Shown: positions 61,876 to 64,000 of the stretch, piece by piece | Layout of the letters: each line of letters starts with the position of its first letter | Numbering within the stretch: the stretch's first letter is position 1 | NCBI GenBank assembly: GCA_030425385.1 | Contig: JAUIAH010000001.1 | Location: 1 to 64,000 of the forward strand | Reading direction: 5' to 3' | DNA: 64,000 nucleotides | Source: Verrucomicrobiia bacterium | GTDB taxonomy: Bacteria; Verrucomicrobiota; Verrucomicrobiia; Verrucomicrobiales; DEV007 | Translations under genes and position numbers: made by a program | The notes under the pieces: model-generated | Seen by the model: the letters and a program-made list of their open reading frames with translations, nothing else | Told to the model about the DNA's origin: nothing | Database searches by the model: none

Positions 61876-62759
61876 CGGATGAATTCTAGATCCCGAGCCA
61901 CGCCCTCGATCTTGGCAAAGTCTTCGTTCTTCGCCTCGATCAGCGTCTCCCGATCAAAGGCGGACTTGGCCAACGAATCGTCCATGTCCACCAGCGCCTT
62001 CTGGAGCTTATCGATGAAACCCTCACCAAACAACGTTTCTAAGTCGGGATGGGCAGTGAAATTGTAATCGTAATAAGTCGGCGTTTTCCAGATGACCCGA
62101 CACACATCGGTGTCCGAACCCTCTTTGGCGGCCCATTTATCATAGGTCTTGAAGTTGACCGCCCCCACTTGCACTTGGCCCGAAGCCACGAGTTCGATCG
62201 TCGCATCATGTGCTCCAGAGAATCCGGGCTTGGACCCAAAGAAGGCTTCCGGCGACTTGCCTGTGTTCTCACGGATGAAGAACTCTGGCATGAGCCGACC
62301 CGATGTGCTTTTGTTAGAGCCAAACGTGAAGCTCTTCCCCGCCATTTCCATGGGAAACGCATCTGAAGCGGTGAGACCGGTGCTCTGATGCGCGATGAAA
62401 TAGGACATGAAATAGGGATCCTCTTTCCCCTGCGCGATCGCCCGGGCTCCCTCCACATTGTGCATGGCTTGGACGCCTGTCAGACCACCAAACCAAGCAA
62501 TGTGGACATCGCCATTCTCGAACATCCGCACCGAGGCATCATAATCCGTTGACGGGACATACTCGCACGGAACACCCAACGTCTTCGTCAGGTACTCGGC
62601 CACGGGATCATACTTCGCTTTCAAAGCCACCGCGTCGTGATCGGGAATCGCCGTGAATTTCAAAACGGCGTCTCCCGAGCTATTGGTGGATTTGCTGCAA
62701 CTACTCAGCGTCACGGCGACCGCCGCCACGCCCAACAAGATGGTTCTCCTTGTCGTCAT
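61872..62759 (-). CDS. phnD: Phosphonate-type ABC transporter substrate-binding protein
   Basis: The protein (295 aa) has a signal peptide with a lipobox-like SSCS (ILLGVAAVAVTLSSC) and the PhnD/PtxB-type fold: YDPVAEYLTKTLGVPCEYVP, DVHIAWFGGLTGVQA and SNKSTSGRLMPEFFI. The family's YDASV segment holds substrate-binding residues. ATG 62757-62759 gives the cleaner signal peptide; an ATG 12 bp upstream is possible. It is the first gene of the operon. No C-P lyase or phosphite dehydrogenase gene is nearby, so the imported compound is uncertain. Confidence 0.9.
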   Translation of the reverse strand: MTTRRTILLGVAAVAVTLSSCSKSTNSSGDAVLKFTAIPDHDAVALKAKYDPVAEYLTKTLGVPCEYVPSTDYDASVRMFENGDVHIAWFGGLTGVQAMHNVEGARAIAQGKEDPYFMSYFIAHQSTGLTASDAFPMEMAGKSFTFGSNKSTSGRLMPEFFIRENTGKSPEAFFGSKPGFSGAHDATIELVASGQVQVGAVNFKTYDKWAAKEGSDTDVCRVIWKTPTYYDYNFTAHPDLETLFGEGFIDKLQKALVDMDDSLAKSAFDRETLIEAKNEDFAKIEGVARDLEFIR

Positions 62760-62800
62760 AAGGTCCGCCATCCTAGACGGCCCCCACCACCATGCAACCC

Positions 62801-63283
62801 TTACCGATCTCCATCCATGTAAGCGATGATTCTCGGAATGGCATCATTCAGAATACGAAACGTCTCCTCAAAAGCCTCCGTCTCCCCGCCAATGGGATCA
62901 GGCACATCCTTGCCCCGAAACTCCGGTAGCGACGAGAATTCGGTCACCAGGTGGGCCTTTGCCCGCGTCTTGGGGAACTGCTTCCGCAGCGTCGCCAGGT
63001 GCATCTCCGTCATGGCGAAGATATGGGTCGCGGCACGCACCTGACGCCGATCAATGCGTTTGCTAGACAGGCCCTCCGTCTGCAAGCCATGATGAAGAAG
63101 CAAAGCTTCCACCTCTGGAACCGGCGGCACGGGTTGATCCGCAAAGAACCCGGCCGAGGACAAGTGCCAGTCGCGATCCGCGAGAAAGGAACGGGCCAAC
63201 GCCTCAGCCATGGGACTACGACACAAATTGGCCGTACAGACAAAGAGCAGGTGGGGGCGCCTAACAAAGAGTCGTGAAATCAT
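62801..63283 (-). CDS. Low-molecular-weight protein-tyrosine phosphatase family
   Basis: The protein (160 aa from ATG 63281-63283) has the P-loop VCTANLCRSPMAEAL with nucleophile C16 and R22 (CX5R), and the general-acid Asp in VPDPIGG near the C-terminus. The family includes Wzb-type partners of tyrosine autokinases and YwlE-type arginine phosphatases. The DPIGG form is closer to YwlE, so the target is unsure. It lies 41 bp upstream of the PhnD start on the same strand and could be read with the transporter. A longer in-frame extension upstream has no family similarity. Confidence 0.87.
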   Translation of the reverse strand: MISRLFVRRPHLLFVCTANLCRSPMAEALARSFLADRDWHLSSAGFFADQPVPPVPEVEALLLHHGLQTEGLSSKRIDRRQVRAATHIFAMTEMHLATLRKQFPKTRAKAHLVTEFSSLPEFRGKDVPDPIGGETEAFEETFRILNDAIPRIIAYMDGDR

Positions 63284-63467
63284 ACAGGGGAACTGCTGCG
63301 AACCAACACAAGAATTCCCATCGGTCAACCCACACTCGCTTCCACCCCACCACCCCAGCAAAGAGACGATCGATCGCCACCTTCTGCCATCTCAAGCAAA
63401 CCCTATCACTATCACCTCAAAGAACTCATCCACGCCTGTCTGACGGACACACTATATTTCAAACTCT

Positions 63468-64000
63468 TCACTCACTTTCAGGCAGATCCTTGAGCATCTC
63501 TTCGGCACGCACTGACCATCGGCTTTCCTTCTTTGCAGTCAGACGGATGGATGCCTGGGCCGCGGCGCGGGCGCGGGCCCACTGCCCTTGCGCTTGTTGG
63601 ACGAAGGCGCGCTGACAGAAGGCACTTGGACTTTGAGCCAGTGGACTGGTGCCATCTGGCACTTCAGCGTGGTAGAAATGCCAGTGTTCCGCCCAGGACG
63701 GTAGCACGGCCTCTCCCAAGATCGCGACAAGTGCCTCAATGGTGTCCGGGCTGTGCGTGCGCCAACGACTGGCGACCGTCTCCACCCCGACCATGACGGA
63801 ACAGTCAAAGCTGAGATCGGAGCTCTCCGCATCCACTTGATGGACGCTGACGGCAAACGTGTGAGACCCTGCTTCAAGAGGAGGCAAGTAGAGTTCGAGC
63901 GAATCAAACGTCCCCTCATAGGCAGATGGCAGTGTTTGCAGCACCTTGCCATCGCGCATGTTGGCTTCCCAGAGTCGCTGACCATTCAAGAAGACGGTGG
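63468..64000 (-). CDS. C-terminal part of a protein with PVC-type beta-sandwich, partial
   Basis: The frame runs in from the right edge and stops at 63468. The visible N-side reads TVFLNGQRLWEANMRDG, and SHTFAVSVHQVDAESSDLSF follows about 50 residues later. This pattern is the beta-sandwich often attached to large secreted proteins in Verrucomicrobiota and Planctomycetota, including metallophosphoesterases. The last 75 residues (FCQRAFVQQAQGQWARARAA) look helical, like a TPR-type end. The main domain lies beyond the window. Confidence 0.65.
   Translation of the reverse strand, partial: TVFLNGQRLWEANMRDGKVLQTLPSAYEGTFDSLELYLPPLEAGSHTFAVSVHQVDAESSDLSFDCSVMVGVETVASRWRTHSPDTIEALVAILGEAVLPSWAEHWHFYHAEVPDGTSPLAQSPSAFCQRAFVQQAQGQWARARAAAQASIRLTAKKESRWSVRAEEMLKDLPESE

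Overview
The window looks like the chromosome of a Verrucomicrobiota (PVC-group) bacterium. That is inference from gene content: PEP-CTERM sorting signals, a secreted trypsin with a DDDGDG calcium-type linker, DUF4058 and many Uma2/PD-(D/E)XK orphan genes, a C-terminal metallophosphoesterase-associated type beta-sandwich at the right edge, weak Shine-Dalgarno signals, and families of short intergenic repeats. No rRNA, tRNA, CRISPR array or phage module was seen.

About 0-46 kb is one very large surface-polysaccharide locus, almost entirely on the minus strand, so it reads from right to left. It starts with the export machinery: an outer-membrane beta-barrel (45143-46240), a Wza-type export protein (44434-45036) and a Wzc/Wzz-type tyrosine autokinase (41531-44443). 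Nucleotide-sugar genes fill 24.8-37.8 kb. They comprise a WbpA-type dehydrogenase, two WbpB-type oxidoreductases, two WbpD-type acetyltransferases, one WbpE-type aminotransferase and one WecB/WbpI-type 2-epimerase, which together point to UDP-ManNAc3NAcA. A TviB/WbpO-type dehydrogenase with two TviC/WbpP-type 4-epimerases points to UDP-GalNAcA. From 7 to 21 kb come the assembly and decoration genes: three GT4 glycosyltransferases, a Wzx flippase, a Wzy/ligase-type membrane protein, two AsnB-like amidotransferases and two sulfotransferases. A PglD/PglE-type pair (bacillosamine-like sugar) and an acyl-activating enzyme plus SDR end the locus. The inferred product is an acidic, possibly amidated, sulfated and acylated polysaccharide.

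The locus is scarred. It carries an IS630-family element with TA target duplications (18717-19830) and an ISL3-family element split by an ISKra4-type element with a 9-bp target duplication (21434-24445). It also carries an exact 294-bp tandem duplication at the end of the WbpE-type gene, degenerate Uma2 and nucleotidyltransferase genes, and at least four families of intergenic repeats.

From 46.5 to 54.7 kb lie two homologous PEP-CTERM genes. Each sits next to one of two homologous single-pass membrane proteins that share a periplasmic domain centred on VDWEA. Between the two pairs are a secreted trypsin-like protease and a WecA-like phosphoglycosyl transferase with a long soluble tail. This duplicated two-gene module is the best candidate here for an undescribed system.

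The last 9 kb is ordinary chromosomal content: endonuclease III, a 3D-domain lipoprotein, an AAA+ ATPase, a cyclic-nucleotide-binding protein, an SMP-30-type lactonase, a four-gene phosphonate-type ABC transporter (PhnD-C-E-E, overlapping ATGA/GTGA junctions) and a low-molecular-weight phosphatase.
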